From an uncultured Polaribacter sp. (GTDB taxonomy: Bacteria > Bacteroidota > Bacteroidia > Flavobacteriales > Flavobacteriaceae): a stretch of 7,422 bases of DNA. A program made the position numbers and the translations under genes. Position 1 is the first letter of the stretch, and each line of letters begins with the position of its first letter. The stretch covers positions 1-7,422 of the forward strand of contig CAJXAS010000090.1 of the NCBI GenBank assembly GCA_913050305.1. The letters are read 5' to 3'. Below are positions 6,476 through 7,422 of this stretch, piece by piece. The notes below the pieces were generated by a model. The model was not told the origin of the DNA, did no database searches, and saw only the letters and a program-made list of their open reading frames with translations.

Positions 6476-6494
6476 GCAATTAAAGTATAATTGC
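6476..6494 (-). promoter_or_regulatory. Hairpin/operator-like inverted repeat in guaB leader
   Basis: GCAATTA (6476-6482) and TAATTGC (6488-6494) are perfect 7-bp inverted arms around a 5-base spacer. The repeat fills the space between the -7 box, which ends at 6498, and the guaB ATG at 6472. The predicted transcript therefore begins with, or just before, this hairpin. It could be an operator overlapping the start site, or an RNA structure affecting mRNA stability or ribosome access. Function is inference. Confidence 0.5.
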
Positions 6495-6497
6495 GTA

Positions 6498-6528
6498 CAA
6501 ATTTACAATATTTTATTGATTCTAGAAA
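6498..6528 (-). promoter_or_regulatory. Promoter of guaB
   Basis: On the minus strand TAAATTTG (6505-6498) matches the Bacteroidetes -7 box TAnnTTTG exactly. TTTC (6528-6525) stands 19 bases upstream, one base off the -33 box TTTG. The predicted start site near 6492-6494 gives a leader of about 20 bases. Confidence 0.7.
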
Positions 6529-6673
6529 CCTTTATATCTTTTCATTTATGAGTCCCAATAGTTCAAAAGTTATATGTAAATTAAAAAAAAGCTAAACAAT
6601 ATTTCTGAAATTATGGTCATTTATTACATTCAAAACTAGAAATCTTGAAAGCATCATAAAACTAAAGCCTAAC

Positions 6674-7422
6674 CTAAAACTTCCACTCAATTGTTACATA
6701 CGAATTTCTTGGAGGAGACGGAATAATTCCTGGGCCAGGATAACCGGTCGCGCGTCTTGTAAAATAGGCTAAATTAAGTGCATTATTTATACCAGATTCA
6801 ATTTTAAAGTTTTTATACTTATATGAAAATGAAAGGTCTAAAACGTCATAGGAAGGAAGAAGTCCAATAATACCACTTAAGTTACTGTCTATAGAGTTAG
6901 AGGCATCTGTATACTGAGCCGACAAAAATGTGTACTGAACACTAGATGCAAAGTCTTTATAAGTGAACTTCAAACCTGTTTTTAAATTTAATTTTGGTAC
7001 AAATTCTACTTTTTTTCCTGCAATACCATTTATAGATGAGGCGGTATATTTAGAATCTATAATAGAAGTGTTTGCAAAAAAAGAAGCACCATAAGTAGGG
7101 TTTATATTAAGCAGTTTCGTTAAATTCACATCTACCAAACTTTCAAAACCATAAATTGTTGCATTTCCTACATTTCCTCTTTCTGACTTTACATTCCCAT
7201 CTGGAAATGCTTTTTGCACAAAACCAATTCGATTGTTATAAAAAAGGCCAAAAACACTTACATCATATGAAATTGTTTTGTTATAAATACCTCTAATACC
7301 AAAATCTAAATTATACCCTTTCTCATCGGTAATATTGGGATTAATTACAAATGCAGGATTTACAATGCTGATATCTGTAAAAGTAACCGAACGATAGTTT
7401 TGCGAAATATTATTGTATATCT
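6674..7422 (-). CDS. TonB-dependent receptor, FecA-like (C-terminal part)
   Basis: The C-terminal 248 residues of an outer-membrane TonB-dependent receptor; the frame is open to the right edge of the window. A shorter reading that starts at GTG 7219 is an internal codon, because the conserved barrel sequence continues upstream without a stop. The segment shows alternating beta-barrel strands. N-Y-R-S-V-T-F-T-D near the window edge is followed by N-L-D-F-G-I-R-G and F-Y-N-N-R-I-G. The end is Y-F-T-R-R-A-T-G-Y-P-G-P-G-I-I-P-S, then V-T-I-E-W-K-F with the terminal Phe typical of outer-membrane barrels. The GYPGPGIIPS motif just before the last strand resembles FecA-group (ferric citrate) receptors, so iron-chelate uptake is my best guess; the ligand cannot be fixed without the plug domain. 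It lies 201 bp upstream of guaB on the same strand. No clear terminator is visible after its stop. Confidence 0.85.
   Translation of the reverse strand, partial: IYNNISQNYRSVTFTDISIVNPAFVINPNITDEKGYNLDFGIRGIYNKTISYDVSVFGLFYNNRIGFVQKAFPDGNVKSERGNVGNATIYGFESLVDVNLTKLLNINPTYGASFFANTSIIDSKYTASSINGIAGKKVEFVPKLNLKTGLKFTYKDFASSVQYTFLSAQYTDASNSIDSNLSGIIGLLPSYDVLDLSFSYKYKNFKIESGINNALNLAYFTRRATGYPGPGIIPSPPRNSYVTIEWKF

Noticed and set aside
6548..6595. Plus-strand mini-ORF of 15 codons (ATG AGT CCC ...) in the guaB upstream gap
   Set aside because: Very short, Lys-rich at its end because of a poly-A stretch, with no family or promoter support.
6530..6673. Terminator or RNA gene in the gap between the receptor and guaB
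   Set aside because: AT-rich DNA with no stable stem; AGGCTTT and TGCTTT near 6650-6670 are direct, not inverted, repeats.
6674..7219. A separate 181-codon protein starting at GTG 7219
   Set aside because: The frame continues without a stop to the window edge and upstream residues fit the same TonB-dependent receptor barrel; GTG is an internal Val.

Overview
The window looks like ordinary chromosome from a marine-type member of the Flavobacteriaceae (Bacteroidetes), for example the Polaribacter/Tenacibaculum group. The sequence is AT-rich and Shine-Dalgarno sites are lacking. Two promoters match the Bacteroidetes primary-sigma pattern TTTG-N19-20-TAnnTTTG. The protein families are also typical: an M14 peptidase with a GATase-like tail, a TonB-dependent receptor and a CsaA-like protein. 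The genus is inferred from gene style only.

Layout. Plus strand, left to right: the 3' end of an unidentified gene (3-119); a 212-bp gap with two inverted repeats; a lipoprotein with two TPRs (332-1012); a weak terminator candidate; then a tight pair, a four-helix Mpo1-like/DUF962 membrane protein (1113-1580) and a CsaA-type tRNA-binding protein (1582-1920), one base apart. The strand then switches. On the minus strand, from low to high coordinate: a 52-codon Pmp3/YqaE membrane protein (1971-2129) convergent with csaA; a CpG-rich intergenic stretch with repeat-like structure (about 2178-2302); a secreted M14 zinc carboxypeptidase (2345-4843, with its start corrected from the longest frame); a strong hairpin terminator (4943-4972); guaB, IMP dehydrogenase (4997-6472), with a recognisable promoter and a hairpin in its 5' leader; and the C-terminal 248 residues of a FecA-like TonB-dependent receptor (6674 to the window edge).

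How the genes relate. Apart from the DUF962-csaA pair, the genes look independently transcribed. guaB has its own promoter and terminator, and the peptidase has its own promoter just downstream of that terminator. Cargo is mostly housekeeping and envelope: guanine nucleotide synthesis, peptide processing beyond the inner membrane, substrate import across the outer membrane, and small membrane proteins. I see no phage, transposase, CRISPR, tRNA or rRNA, and no convincing new multi-gene system. The most interesting points are non-coding: the nested palindrome at 155-190, the hairpin at the predicted 5' end of the guaB mRNA, and the possible dispersed repeat near 2178-2302.
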